Positions 33,101 to 37,541 of a DNA stretch of 64,000 nucleotides are shown here, one piece after another. The position numbers and the translations under genes are program-made. Below the pieces are notes generated by a model, which was not told the DNA's origin, ran no database searches, and saw only the letters and a list, made by a program, of their open reading frames with translations. The number at the start of each line of letters is the position of its first letter. Position 1 is the stretch's first letter. The DNA comes from Nemertoderma westbladi (lineage: Eukaryota; Xenacoelomorpha; Nemertodermatida; Nemertodermatidae), in NCBI GenBank assembly GCA_032718475.1, contig JAUCBJ010006023.1:1-64000 (forward strand), read 5' to 3'.

Positions 33101-33840
33101 CCGGGTACCACCCCCGTTCGCCGCATTCGCATCTCATCGAGGAAGTTCCGGTCCGGGTACCCCGTGTAGGCCTATTCATTCATCATTGTTGTTTTTAAAG
33201 ACCTACCTACACCTACCTACATTCACCCTACACGTGCATCTACATGTAGGCTACACATACCTACATGTAGCCTCTATGTAGGCTATACCTCTACGCAAAA
33301 TTTATACCCCCAATTTGTGCCAATTTCTAATGTAAAAACTCCCATCATATTATATGATATCTAAATCTTATATTTTTAAATTCACCAGTATGTAATTGTT
33401 TAAACCTGATGAAGGTACGGGTTACTCACCCATATCAGGTAGGACTTGGATCAGATAGTGTGAAGAAATGTAACATTATTTAGATTAGTCAGTAGATACT
33501 ATTCATATTACATACATACAGTATACATCATCAGTTTACTTTAGTCTACATAGTAGACCTAACATCAATTAATGTGTGATACTTACCTTAGCCCCTACTA
33601 ATCTGTCGCCACAGCAATCAACCCGATTATAGACATGAACTTTACCAACAGATACATCTTCACCTAAAGAAACCCACCACCATGCAAAGAGATCATTGCA
33701 CTCATTTGGTGAATCACAAGTATGCGAACATGATCCTCTGGAGAATTTACCATTTTTATTACCATCCACTGCCTTACTGGAATCTCCACCAGTATGGTAA
33801 TTAGAACTCTGACCAGTTAATTTTCCGAAAGCAATGTTAC
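1..33840 (-). CDS. Gene A: Cys-loop receptor channel with lectin/EGF/TSP1 ectodomain (multi-exon, 3' end off window)
   Basis: Exons on the minus strand, 5' to 3': 33840-33587, 30273-30068, 28944-28822, 27705-27580, 26298-26173, 21341-21180, 19738-19577, 17975-17957, 17795-17716, 13366-13242, 7200-7040, 6753-6656, 5290-5162, 171-<1. All have AG/GT borders and matching phases, giving about 647 visible residues. Domain order is F-type lectin, three EGF, two TSP1, Cys-loop ligand-binding domain, M1 and start of M2. Known of the family: five subunits form a plasma-membrane ion channel gated by an extracellular ligand. Inferred: the lectin and repeats project outside the cell as an extra sensing or anchoring stalk. 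The signal-peptide exon upstream of 33840 was not found, and M2 end to M4 lie left of the window. One extra G in exon 30068-30273 breaks the frame. The lectin/EGF/TSP1 part could be a separate gene, but phase continuity through the microexon argues against that. Confidence 0.8.
403..1060. repeat. Intron repeat cluster with TGTTCTAGAACA palindromes
   Basis: Perfect or near-perfect palindromes of the form TTTGTTCTAGAACAAA occur at about 455-470, 497-510, 604-616, 624-638 and 664-677. The stretch TTTTGATATAATAAAATGAT occurs at both ends (about 423-442 and 724-743), so the block looks internally duplicated. A related cluster is at 21421-21520. Further right (953-1060) a short segment GGCAAACTGTAAGAGAGCTC is repeated twice, and CCGTGCCA/TGGCACGG forms a hairpin at about 1003-1030. 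Confidence 0.7.
1215..2354 (+). pseudogene. R2-type LINE C-terminal restriction-like endonuclease fragment
   Basis: An open frame to a TGA at 2223-2225, continuing in frame to TAA at 2352-2354. It starts with a Pro/Thr-rich run made by a GCGACGCCACCACC-type repeat (1240-1500), then GWLDAIPVS-like sequence ([15 protein letters not shown]), a zinc motif C-x2-C-x9-H-x3-C (CAWCGK...HDLSC), the nuclease core RVDG...WDATVVDP and KIRKYQEL. This order (CCHC, then R-x-D-x15-D, then K..KY) is the RLE region of R2/NeSL-type non-LTR elements. The TGA sits where the family has an Arg-like codon (CGA to TGA), after which [20 protein letters not shown] continues the family C-terminus. No reverse transcriptase lies upstream, so the copy is 5' truncated. 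Confidence 0.72.
2640..3575 (+). mobile_element. LINE-A fragment: reverse transcriptase, degenerate
   Basis: Three overlapping frames carry RT blocks: linker [20 protein letters not shown], finger [20 protein letters not shown] and [10 protein letters not shown], then [40 protein letters not shown]. At least two frameshifts separate them, and the copy stops at the position of the FADD catalytic motif (GACTTTGCTGATGG, about 3560-3573). It is the RT half missing from the many 3' fragments of the same family in this window. Confidence 0.8.
3600..4320. other. Gene-free intron stretch
   Basis: AT-rich sequence in the gene A intron between the exons at 5162 and 171. I see a short direct repeat of CGGGGTGG(G/C)TGGAA at about 4090-4155 and no coding or structured feature. 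Confidence 0.5.
4321..4740 (+). mobile_element. LINE-A 3' fragment
   Basis: Matches the C-terminal coding end of LINE-A seen at 27780-28480: conserved nucleotide blocks GTACAATGCACACATCTCCA, TGCTGGACATTGTTTTCGC, ATGGTGGACAG and GGACACTGGCCTTGAAGATG, ending near GCAGCAGGC. Frames are broken. Confidence 0.75.
4780..5160. repeat. Dispersed ~300-bp repeat in gene A/B homologous introns
   Basis: The block with CTGCAGCCGAGTATATGGG, CAGCAAAGGGGGT, CCACAGATGCACCT and GGTATCAAGGTTTCTGGATC recurs at 59690-60050, again directly next to the homologous exon of gene B, and in inverted orientation at about 34200-34540. The first two copies are explained by the gene duplication; the third shows it was mobile earlier. 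Confidence 0.65.
5162..5290 (-). CDS. Gene A exon: ligand-binding domain, loop C to pre-M1
   Basis: 129 nt, phase 1-1. It reads [20 protein letters not shown], then [16 protein letters not shown]. No vicinal Cys pair is present in loop C, so there is no nicotinic alpha-type signature. Two residues differ from gene B exon 60055-60183. Confidence 0.84.
5346..5650 (-). mobile_element. LINE C-terminal zinc-finger fragment
   Basis: The minus strand encodes [19 protein letters not shown], the C-x2-C-x-n-H-x4-C knuckle that ends many Jockey-like LINE proteins, then stops. Related zinc ends occur at 39800-40370 and 23380-23460 (minus). 5' truncated remnant. Confidence 0.5.
5660..6600. other. Gene-free intron stretch
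   Basis: Contains a segment (about 6320-6600) shared with 60260-60500, which confirms the intron homology of genes A and B; both hold GACATGCTGTATCTATCATCAT. No coding feature seen. Confidence 0.55.
6656..6753 (-). CDS. Gene A exon: signature Cys-loop
   Basis: 98 nt, phase 2-1. It contains [15 protein letters not shown], two cysteines separated by exactly 13 residues with the YFPYD core, the defining motif of animal pentameric ligand-gated channels. Identical in protein to gene B exon 60546-60643. Confidence 0.93.
7040..7200 (-). CDS. Gene A exon: ligand-binding domain, middle strands
   Basis: 161 nt, phase 0-2. It begins [19 protein letters not shown] and continues [19 protein letters not shown], occupying the place of the usual W.P...L.N segment and the following strands. 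The canonical Trp-x-Pro is replaced by FTKP. It matches gene B exon 60983-61143 except for one residue. Confidence 0.87.
7789..9089. mobile_element. Element with inverted GGACACTTCCCCC minisatellite arms and 9-bp target duplication
   Basis: The left arm (about 7795-7910) is a tandem array of GGACACTTCCCCCC. The right arm (about 8863-9085) is its reverse complement, GTGTCCGGGGGGAA, and both include the variant CAAGTAGGACACTTCC. CCTTCCAGG is present once on each side (7780-7788 and 9090-9098), while the undisturbed LINE-B copy at 57180 has it once, so it is a target-site duplication of up to 9 bp. Between the arms is ordinary AT-rich DNA plus a 36-bp G/C minisatellite (8527-8715). No transposase is seen. 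TSD length would suit a MULE or hAT-type element, but the family is unassigned. Confidence 0.72.
8527..8715. repeat. 36-bp GC-rich minisatellite with internal hairpins
   Basis: Five units built from GGGGGTTTGGGGGCGGCAGC and CCCCAAGAAAAGAAGC. Each unit contains the palindrome GGGGGC-GGCA-GCCCCC, so the array can form a row of hairpins. It is far more GC-rich than the surrounding sequence. Confidence 0.85.
9437..10658. mobile_element. Non-autonomous TIR element (copy 1)
   Basis: Ends in perfect 21-bp terminal inverted repeats, GGGTGAGTGAGGGAGACTTG/A on the left and its complement at 10638-10658, flanked by TA on both sides as in Tc1/mariner-like insertions. Subterminal copies of AGTCTCCC occur at 9628-9680 and 10261-10290. 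The interior has no transposase frame. A second copy is at 47311-48506. Confidence 0.78.
10665..12540. other. Gene-free intron stretch
   Basis: Between gene A exons 13242 and 7040. Contains an (AT)n run at about 11825-11850, a G-run at 11604-11618 and a C-run at 12540-12564. No supported coding or mobile feature. Confidence 0.5.
12565..12900 (+). mobile_element. LINE-A 3' fragment
   Basis: Starts right after a C-run with AACTTGACACTTGAACAAA, then CAGGACATTGC, GATGGACAGCC, AAGGACACTGGCCTTGAAGA and ends near AATGCACGCTGCATTG. Same 3' region as the copies at 4321, 27780 and 34540. Confidence 0.72.
13242..13366 (-). CDS. Gene A exon: ligand-binding domain, strands beta1-beta2
   Basis: 125 nt, phase 1-0. 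It reads [27 protein letters not shown] and MDSRYSDKD, matching the VxVxLxL...MD...F...W.D.R opening of Cys-loop receptors. The gene B exon 61378-61502 has the same length and differs by one residue (V to I). Confidence 0.86.
14450..14600. repeat. Two-copy ~75-bp tandem repeat
   Basis: TAGCCTATAC...GAAAATGAAA...TTATTATTAAAATAGGC and TGTAGGGTTGT occur twice with small differences. Intronic. Confidence 0.7.
14736..14885. repeat. Array of AATTATTAAGAGCGCTCTTAATAATT palindromes
   Basis: Six consecutive palindromic units centred on GAGCGCTC (or GCGCGCTT, GAGCGTTC variants), each flanked by TTATTAA/TTAATAA. Consecutive units share half-arms, so the region can fold as a row of short hairpins or one long one. 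Confidence 0.85.
15205..16457. mobile_element. Inverted-repeat element with TTGGAACTAAGTTCG minisatellite
   Basis: The left arm (about 15205-15330: GTATTCCCAATCCTTAC, AACGCTGTAAGGA, GGTGAAATCATGTAAGGATT) is repeated in inverse order and orientation in the right arm (16240-16457). The interior holds a 21-bp minisatellite at 15555-15840. The arms are imperfect. No transposase is visible inside, although a HECT-type fragment starts about 40 bp beyond the right arm. Confidence 0.62.
15555..15840. repeat. 21-bp minisatellite TTGGAACTAAGTTCG
   Basis: About twelve units of [C]ATTGGAACTAAGTTCGTAT, regular at 15555-15705 (21 bp, 7 codons, hence an accidental open frame of LELSSYP repeats), then degenerate with spacers to 15840. 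Confidence 0.85.
16495..17164 (+). pseudogene. HECT-domain (G2E3-type) fragment, decayed
   Basis: The plus strand reads [14 protein letters not shown], then after a 1-nt shift [13 protein letters not shown], then [40 protein letters not shown] and [10 protein letters not shown]. After an apparent small intron (about 16812-16919) it continues [32 protein letters not shown]. The D-x-GGP-REFF opening and following blocks match the HECT-like E3 ligase domain of G2E3-type proteins, which in invertebrates is common in transposon-linked genes. Frameshift and stops (TGA at about 16806) show decay. The C-terminal catalytic Cys lobe is absent. Confidence 0.62.
17716..17795 (-). CDS. Gene A exon: N-terminus of Cys-loop ligand-binding domain
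   Basis: An 80-nt exon with acceptor TTTTCAG and donor GTAAGTACC. In phase 2-1 it reads [18 protein letters not shown], then EPPITNGV, resembling the first strand and the PP-linker of Cys-loop receptors. It joins in phase 1 to the next exon (T plus TA makes Leu, then NVDVQLQ). Confidence 0.72.
17957..17975 (-). CDS. Gene A 19-nt microexon linking TSP1 to the ligand-binding domain
   Basis: Flanked by ATGCATACAG and GGTAAGTTTT. With phase 1 entry it encodes E-MDLFD-G and leaves in phase 2, exactly what is needed between the TSP1 exon (out phase 1) and the 80-nt exon at 17716 (in phase 2, judged from its protein). The call rests on splice sites and phase alone. Confidence 0.55.
18262..19170 (-). 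mobile_element. LINE-A 3' half, RT palm to 3' end
   Basis: Minus-strand coding from [10 protein letters not shown]-like sequence ([18 protein letters not shown]), [48 protein letters not shown], then after a shift [49 protein letters not shown] and the stop. The catalytic FADD is FADN here. It ends in a (TAG)n-like tail at 18262. 5' truncated, inserted in the gene A intron between the TSP1 exon and the microexon. Confidence 0.85.
19577..19738 (-). CDS. Gene A exon: thrombospondin type 1 repeat 2
   Basis: Same length and phase as the exon at 21180 and clearly its duplicate: [20 protein letters not shown], then [17 protein letters not shown] and CLLMEC. Donor TGTG|GTAAGC leaves phase 1, which fits the microexon at 17957-17975. 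Confidence 0.89.
19760..21170. other. Gene-free intron stretch between the two TSP1 exons
   Basis: AT-rich; I see no recognisable element. The two flanking TSP1 exons themselves are duplicates, but the surrounding intron shows no obvious repeat of 21342-21720. Confidence 0.5.
21180..21341 (-). CDS. Gene A exon: thrombospondin type 1 repeat 1
   Basis: A 162-nt phase 1-1 exon. It shows [16 protein letters not shown], the basic strand [17 protein letters not shown] and a final CLPREC, the six-cysteine TSP1 pattern with a reduced Trp ladder. In other proteins TSP1 repeats bind glycosaminoglycans and carry C-mannose or O-fucose. Here it lies between the EGF units and the channel. Confidence 0.9.
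21421..21520. repeat. Second cluster of TTCTAGAA palindromes
   Basis: AGTTCTAGAACAAAA, ATTCTAGAACAAAAA and AATGTTCTAGAACATATAGC within 100 bp, the same motif and the same AGCTAG companion as at 455-700. Confidence 0.7.
21992..22099 (-). pseudogene. Decayed EGF exon, copy 1 of tandem duplication
   Basis: Essentially identical to 22822-22929, with the same loss of the sixth EGF cysteine and the same weak candidate donor. It exists because an 835-bp block was duplicated in tandem. If both copies were spliced in, gene A would gain two truncated EGF repeats without a frameshift. Confidence 0.7.
22822..22929 (-). pseudogene. Decayed EGF exon, copy 2 of tandem duplication
   Basis: It reads [12 protein letters not shown], then [20 protein letters not shown], nearly the same as the exon at 27580-27705. 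After the GDG codons the sequence becomes VHWFK followed by a poly-purine run, so the sixth cysteine and the strong donor are gone. A weak GATG|GTGTTC donor would preserve phase 1-1 but give a five-cysteine EGF. Most likely skipped. Confidence 0.7.
23232..25975 (-). mobile_element. LINE-C: APE endonuclease fragment plus reverse transcriptase, with poly(A) end
   Basis: 5' to 3' on the minus strand: endonuclease pieces [19 protein letters not shown] and [10 protein letters not shown] (frame broken near 25690), linker [21 protein letters not shown] blocks [31 protein letters not shown]-like, [54 protein letters not shown], intact [21 protein letters not shown], and a C-terminal CMYC...H zinc knuckle (about 23380-23460). 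It ends with a T-run on the plus strand (23232-23243), i.e. poly(A). Several frameshifts. Clade not assigned; Jockey-like by organisation. Confidence 0.82.
26173..26298 (-). CDS. Gene A exon: calcium-binding-type EGF domain 3
   Basis: Phase 1-1 exon of 126 nt. It reads [18 protein letters not shown], then [20 protein letters not shown] and a final MCT, with all six cysteines present. The donor is CAG|GTAATT. Leaving in phase 1, it can splice to the first TSP1 exon at 21341 (G plus TT makes Val). Confidence 0.88.
26310..27570. repeat. Intron stretch with degenerate GCCGGTTAAACTC repeats
   Basis: GGTTAAACTC preceded by CC or TG occurs four times at 26586-26790, twice followed by (A/G)GAATCGT. 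A 60-bp duplicate of AAAATAGAATAGAAATGTTTA lies at 26482-26555. The rest shows nothing I can name. Confidence 0.5.
27580..27705 (-). CDS. Gene A exon: calcium-binding-type EGF domain 2
   Basis: Phase 1-1 exon of 126 nt, donor GATG|GTAAGAATT. It begins DVNECTSS, continues through [20 protein letters not shown] and keeps the sixth cysteine in VTLCDG. Its sequence is very close to the two decayed EGF copies at 22822-22929 and 21992-22099 and looks like their source. Confidence 0.88.
27780..28480 (+). mobile_element. LINE-A 3' half
   Basis: Plus-strand pieces [18 protein letters not shown]-like, [56 protein letters not shown] and [11 protein letters not shown] in shifting frames. It ends GCATGCCGATCCTAGTAGTGG. 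Opposite in orientation to gene A and 5' truncated. Confidence 0.82.
28822..28944 (-). CDS. Gene A exon: calcium-binding-type EGF domain 1
   Basis: A symmetric phase 1-1 exon of 123 nt with clean AG/GTAAGT borders. It begins DVDECAEG, with six cysteines and the Asn/aromatic pattern of cbEGF (Dx[24 protein letters not shown]). It splices directly after the lectin exon, whose last base G completes the first Asp codon. Its likely role is a rigid extracellular spacer. Confidence 0.87.
28950..30060. other. Gene-free intron stretch
   Basis: Between the EGF1 exon and the second lectin exon. AT-rich. Short local repeats such as ACTGAAATTAACACT only. Nothing further supported. Confidence 0.45.
30068..30273 (-). 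CDS. Gene A exon: F-type lectin domain, second half, with 1-nt frameshift
   Basis: Acceptor GCTGCAG and donor GTAGGTGG. Phase 0 entry; phase 1 exit is expected before the EGF exon. It begins [14 protein letters not shown] and ends in the family's closing strand (CEVMVYTYT after the shift). Between them the frame changes at a run of five Gs (plus-strand C-run 30150-30154): before it the frame reads [10 protein letters not shown], after it, one base shifted, [15 protein letters not shown]. The exon is 206 nt, whereas 205 nt would keep the phase. This is either a real inactivating mutation, a polymorphism, or a homopolymer error in the assembly. Confidence 0.82.
30900..31030 (-). mobile_element. 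LINE-A extreme 3' end fragment
   Basis: CTACTAGGATCGGCATGCTGCATTGCAGC through GATCATCCGCATCTTCAAGG; about 130 bp, the same terminal sequence as at 18262. Continues into unrelated DNA at GTCC/TAAG. Confidence 0.78.
31610..33318. mobile_element. 1.7-kb element bounded by ~110-bp inverted repeats
   Basis: The left arm (31610-31720) and right arm (33208-33318) are reverse complements at high identity (CAATTTGTG...GTATA, GCGTAGAGGTATAG, GCACGTGTAGGGTGAATGTA). The interior has irregular repeats CGCATCTC..C.TGGTTGTT.CGGGTACCACC (33015-33165) and an unrecognised minus-strand frame at 32816-33085 ending [14 protein letters not shown]. No transposase recognised. Located in the gene A intron between the two lectin exons. 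Confidence 0.6.
33587..33840 (-). CDS. Gene A exon: F-type lectin domain, first half
   Basis: Acceptor CTTTGTATAG precedes the exon and donor GTAAGTATC follows. It enters in phase 1 (2 bases of a split codon) and leaves in phase 0. The protein starts [18 protein letters not shown], then KAVDGN, SCSHTC, WWWVSLG and ends [15 protein letters not shown]. The RxDCCxxR signature and an upstream His are the fucose-binding hallmarks of fucolectin/F-type domains. A small Cys-bearing insert (CDSPNEC) sits between the His and the Trp cluster, so the usual His-Arg spacing is stretched and sugar specificity may differ. No signal peptide is in this exon, so at least one exon lies upstream. Confidence 0.88.
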
Positions 33841-33957
33841 CTATACAAAGACATAGAGAATATAAAAATATTTAACTAAACATAGTTAAATTGATTACGT
33901 GACTTTGCAGTTGATTGACTAAGTTTAATGTATATTGGAAAATGAAAATTCGTAAAG

Positions 33958-34035
33958 ATTGGGTGATGGCAACACCCGAAATAGAGTAAATGCAGTCCTT
34001 ACTAAGTAGTACCTTACTGATCTAAACTTTGCGGA
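33958..34035 (+). mobile_element. Short LINE-A fragment
   Basis: GGGTGATGGCAACACCCGAA and CCTTACTGATCTAAACTTTGCGGATG match the palm region of LINE-A at 41690-41765 (GGGTGATGGTAACACCCCCT, CTTACTGATCTAGACTTTGC). About 80 bp with an internal deletion. Confidence 0.6.
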
Positions 34036-34199
34036 TGTTTCTTACCCTAATTATTTCTTTCGATATGCCCCGCTTGAAATTTTAAAAAATAATGAAAATT
34101 GTTCTATCAATTGCCATTGTATTTTTCCCTTAATGCTTAGGGTCACCATTAAACATAATTTGGCCGTAGCTCAAACTGCAAATTCACTGTGTTACCAGA

Positions 34200-34540
34200 A
34201 TAACCTTAATCTCAAACAACTGAATATGCACACGAAATCAATGTACAATAATTTGATAGAGAGTTCTAGGTCAGGTCATGTATTATGGATTATTGATCTA
34301 GAAAACTTGCCACCTCCATGCAGCATAAAGGAGGTGCTCTCCTGTGGCTGCATAGACGCTCTTACTTCGGGCATAATTTGATCCTATAACTAGGACCTCC
34401 TTCGTTCTGAGATAGAGAAGCAATGGATCCTAGCCTAAGGACGCATATACTCGGCTGCAGGGGTATATAGCCTGATCAGGCAGATGGTAATCTATCAATG
34501 GCTGGCCAGACCAGAAGTACGGTGCCCTCATTTTCAATTT
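34200..34540. repeat. Inverted copy of the 4780/59690 dispersed repeat
   Basis: GGTCAGGTCATGTATTATGG, CCTGTGGCTGCATAGA, ATACTCGGCTGCAGGGG and CTGATCAGGCAGATGG are complements of blocks in 59690-59990. Diverged. Confidence 0.55.
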
Positions 34541-34860
34541 GAGTGCACTTCACTGCGACCTGCACCTTCTTGTGCACAATCTTCTGCTTTGGCAGCCCAA
34601 TGGAGAAAATAAGCATGGTGGACATCCCATGACTTTCGTGAGACACCTCCTAAAGGACACTGGCCTTGAAGATCCGGATAATCTCGTGAAACTCATGCGG
34701 GATAGCCGATAGGGACTTGTGGTGGTGCAACTTTGTAGATAAGCCGGCATAGCTTTCTTAATGCAAGTGGCATTGGGCTTGCCAATTGTGGATTGCATGG
34801 TGGTGACAAAATGTTCTTGTTAAGCTGGCATAGCATCTCAATGTGCAGTTTCAATGCAGC
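34540..34860 (+). mobile_element. LINE-A 3' fragment interrupted by the gypsy element
   Basis: GCATGGTGGACATCCCATGAC, AAGGACACTGGCCTTGAAGA and TAAGCCGGCATAGC identify the LINE-A 3' end. The Ty3/gypsy element is inserted directly after 34860, duplicating GCAGC. Confidence 0.75.
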
Positions 34861-35105
34861 TGTGGTAGTAAGTACTACAGTACATGGCCTTATCTGCCTA
34901 TGGCTTATTATTATTATGGATATAGCCTAGGGTACCGGTTAGGACAGTATTGTGATTAGGTGTTGGGGAGTGCAGTACTGTTGCTTAGGTATCGGTACTG
35001 ATGTGTACAGGTGCCACATATTTACTACAGCTATATAACTGGGTTATAGCTACATTATATATATATCATATTATTACTATATGGTTGTTGTTCATATCTA
35101 CGCCA
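34861..35105 (+). repeat. 5' LTR of the gypsy element
   Basis: 245 bp, TGTGGTAGTAAGTACTACAG to CATATCTACGCCA. Contains an AT-rich (TATATATATATCATATT) stretch that could serve as promoter. Confidence 0.93.
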
Positions 35106-35196
35106 TGGCGACGAGGATGGGATCAGGAAATACATGTAGGGTATGGTAACAATAGTTAAGGAGGAAGATAATAATACCGGTACAGTTAGGAATACA

Positions 35197-37249
35197 ATGG
35201 CTGATTCGCAACGTAACTTGGATCCACGAATACTAACGGTAAAGCAATTGGGTAAACCATTCGATATAAATTGCGATGATTTCCTATTATGGCGGGCGAC
35301 ATACGAGGCCTATGAAGGAATTACCGGATTCGATCGTTTATTAACCAAACCGCCCAATGCAGCTACTGGTGCTGCAGATGATCCCGAATTTCTCGCTGCA
35401 GGTAAGAAACTTAGATTTAATACACTACTAGCATCAGTTGCAAACTGTCAAGATACTGTGCGTGTTATGCTTCAGATAAATAAACGCTTGAATGCTAATG
35501 ATAAAAATAATGTCAATAATATCCTAAATGCACTAGCTATCCACATTCAAGGCGGTACTAATCACCGCATTTATCGCAAACAGCTATTTGAACGTCGGCA
35601 GCAAGATAATGAAACTTTTGCTGACTATTTAATTGTTATGCGGACATTATTAGAGAAATGCGGGTACAGTGATGAAAAGGGAAATATTGAAGATAATCGA
35701 TTGTTAGACTCACTTATTTTAAATGTAAACAATAATGAAGCTCGTAAAAGACTTTTGGAAAAGGGGCTCGATCTAACTCTCGATGATGCCATCAAAGTCA
35801 TTGAGAGCATTGAGGCAGGAAAAACCGATAGTGCCACTATTCAGGGTTCATTGACTGATCGCCCAGGTACCCGGATCTGTCGGGTACAAATGGCTGGACA
35901 ACATCGACCACAGCTGCCTGGAACAGGCCCAACACAATTTTATCCAACAACTGGGGTCTATCAACCTCAACGTTTTATGGGACCTTACACTGGTCAAGGT
36001 CGAAGTATTTATACTTCAACAACTACCAGGCCAAATAATTTAGCTGAAGTTTGGAATGTATTTTCTAATAAATATGTAACATTATTTGATGGCAAAATCC
36101 GTTGTATGGTTGGAGCTCCAGCTAAGCTGATTCTTCGTGACGATTTAAAGCCAACAAGAATTACAACTCCACGCAAAGTTCCAATTCCATTAGAAGATGC
36201 TGTAAATCGTGAACTAGACACACTTATTAAAAACAAAATAATTGAACCTGACAATGGTTACGGTGAGTGGATTTCACCCATGGTTGCAGTTCCAAAGAAG
36301 TCTCTACCAGGCCAAGAAACACGTGCTCGGATAACTGTCGACTATCGAGGCTTAAATAGAGCTTTAATACGCCCTGTATTTCAGAATCCAGCGCCTAAAG
36401 ATGTAGTTTCAACTATTCCTGCTTCGGCGAAGGTATTTACTGTAATTGATGGCTTGAGTGGATTTTTCCAAGTACCATTAGCACCTGAATCTAGAAAATA
36501 TACAACTTTCATAACGCCTCGTGGCCGATTTAGGTACCTCCGAGTTCCACAAGGCCTTAGCACTTCCAATGATGAGTTTACTAGTAGAATGTTCAATGCA
36601 ATGAATTCTATGTCTTGTGTTAAACTTATTGTTGAAGACATACTAATTTTCTCAAACACGGTGGAACAACATATTAAAGATGTTGACATTGTGCTACAGA
36701 AATGCATTGACTTTGGTATTTCACTGAACAAATCCAAAGTCCAATTTGCTAAACCTCAAGTATTGTTTGGTGGCTTTAGTATCACTCATGGTTCTTTTTG
36801 TATTGATCCCAATTTAACCAATGATATTCGTGAATTCCCATCGCCTCGAAATCGTAAAGAATTGAAATCATTCTTTGGTTTAGTGAATCAAGTTGGTGAT
36901 TTTGACTCAACATTGACGCAGATGCTTGAACCACTGCGCCATTTGGATCGCAATAATGTAGTTTTCCAATGGAATGAAGATCATCAATTAGTATTTGATC
37001 GTGCTCGTACATTACTCAGTACAGGGAAATATCTTTCATACTACAATCCCAACTTTCCAACCCGACTATACACTGATGCATCAAAGGAGGGGGGTCTTGG
37101 CTTTGCATTGATGCAATATAATGGTGATAGGTGGCACACAGTTCAATGTGGTTCACGCCGTTTGACAAAAAGTGAACATTCTTGGGGAATCATAGAGTTA
37201 GAGGCATTAGCAGTTTGTTGGGCTGTAGCGATAAAATGTCGCTTAAATT
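35197..37249 (+). pseudogene. Gypsy gag fused to reverse transcriptase / RNase H start
   Basis: The ATG at 35197 (MADSQRNLDPR) is the likely gag start; the frame is open from 35143. Residues to about 240 are a capsid-like gag. Then, with no CCHC knuckle or aspartic protease (expected in between), RT begins around 36150 (NKIIEPDNGYGEWISPMVAV). Motifs seen: ITVDYRGLN, VIDGLSGFFQVPL, YLRVPQGLS. The catalytic box reads LIVEDILIFS where YxDD is expected, so the first active-site Asp is Glu. RNase H starts with LYTDASKEGGLGFAL and the frame stops at 37249. Likely internal deletion plus mutation; not expected to be active. Confidence 0.85.
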
Positions 37250-37541
37250 AGATGGCCTCCGTGAATTTGATGTTTACACTGATCACTTACCCCTTATATC
37301 GATCTTTAACAGACAAACATTAAATGATGTCGGCAATATACGACTGCTGAAAATCAAAACTAAACTTAATAGATTTAATATGAATGTAGTTCATATTGCA
37401 GGTACCCGAAACCTATGCGCTGATGCTCTGAGTCGTATTACAAGATATGATCCATCTCCTGAAGATATCAGTGTATCTGATGATACTGAAATCGATGCGT
37501 GTATTATAACGGCAATTGCAGGTTGTCTATGCTTGTTCTAG
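37250..37541 (+). pseudogene. Gypsy RNase H C-terminal part, shifted frame
   Basis: Continues in another frame with FDVYTDHLPLISIF, LLKIKTKLNRFNMNVVHIAG and CADALSRI, the usual end of Ty3/gypsy RNase H. A one-base shift near 37240 separates it from the upstream frame. Confidence 0.82.
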
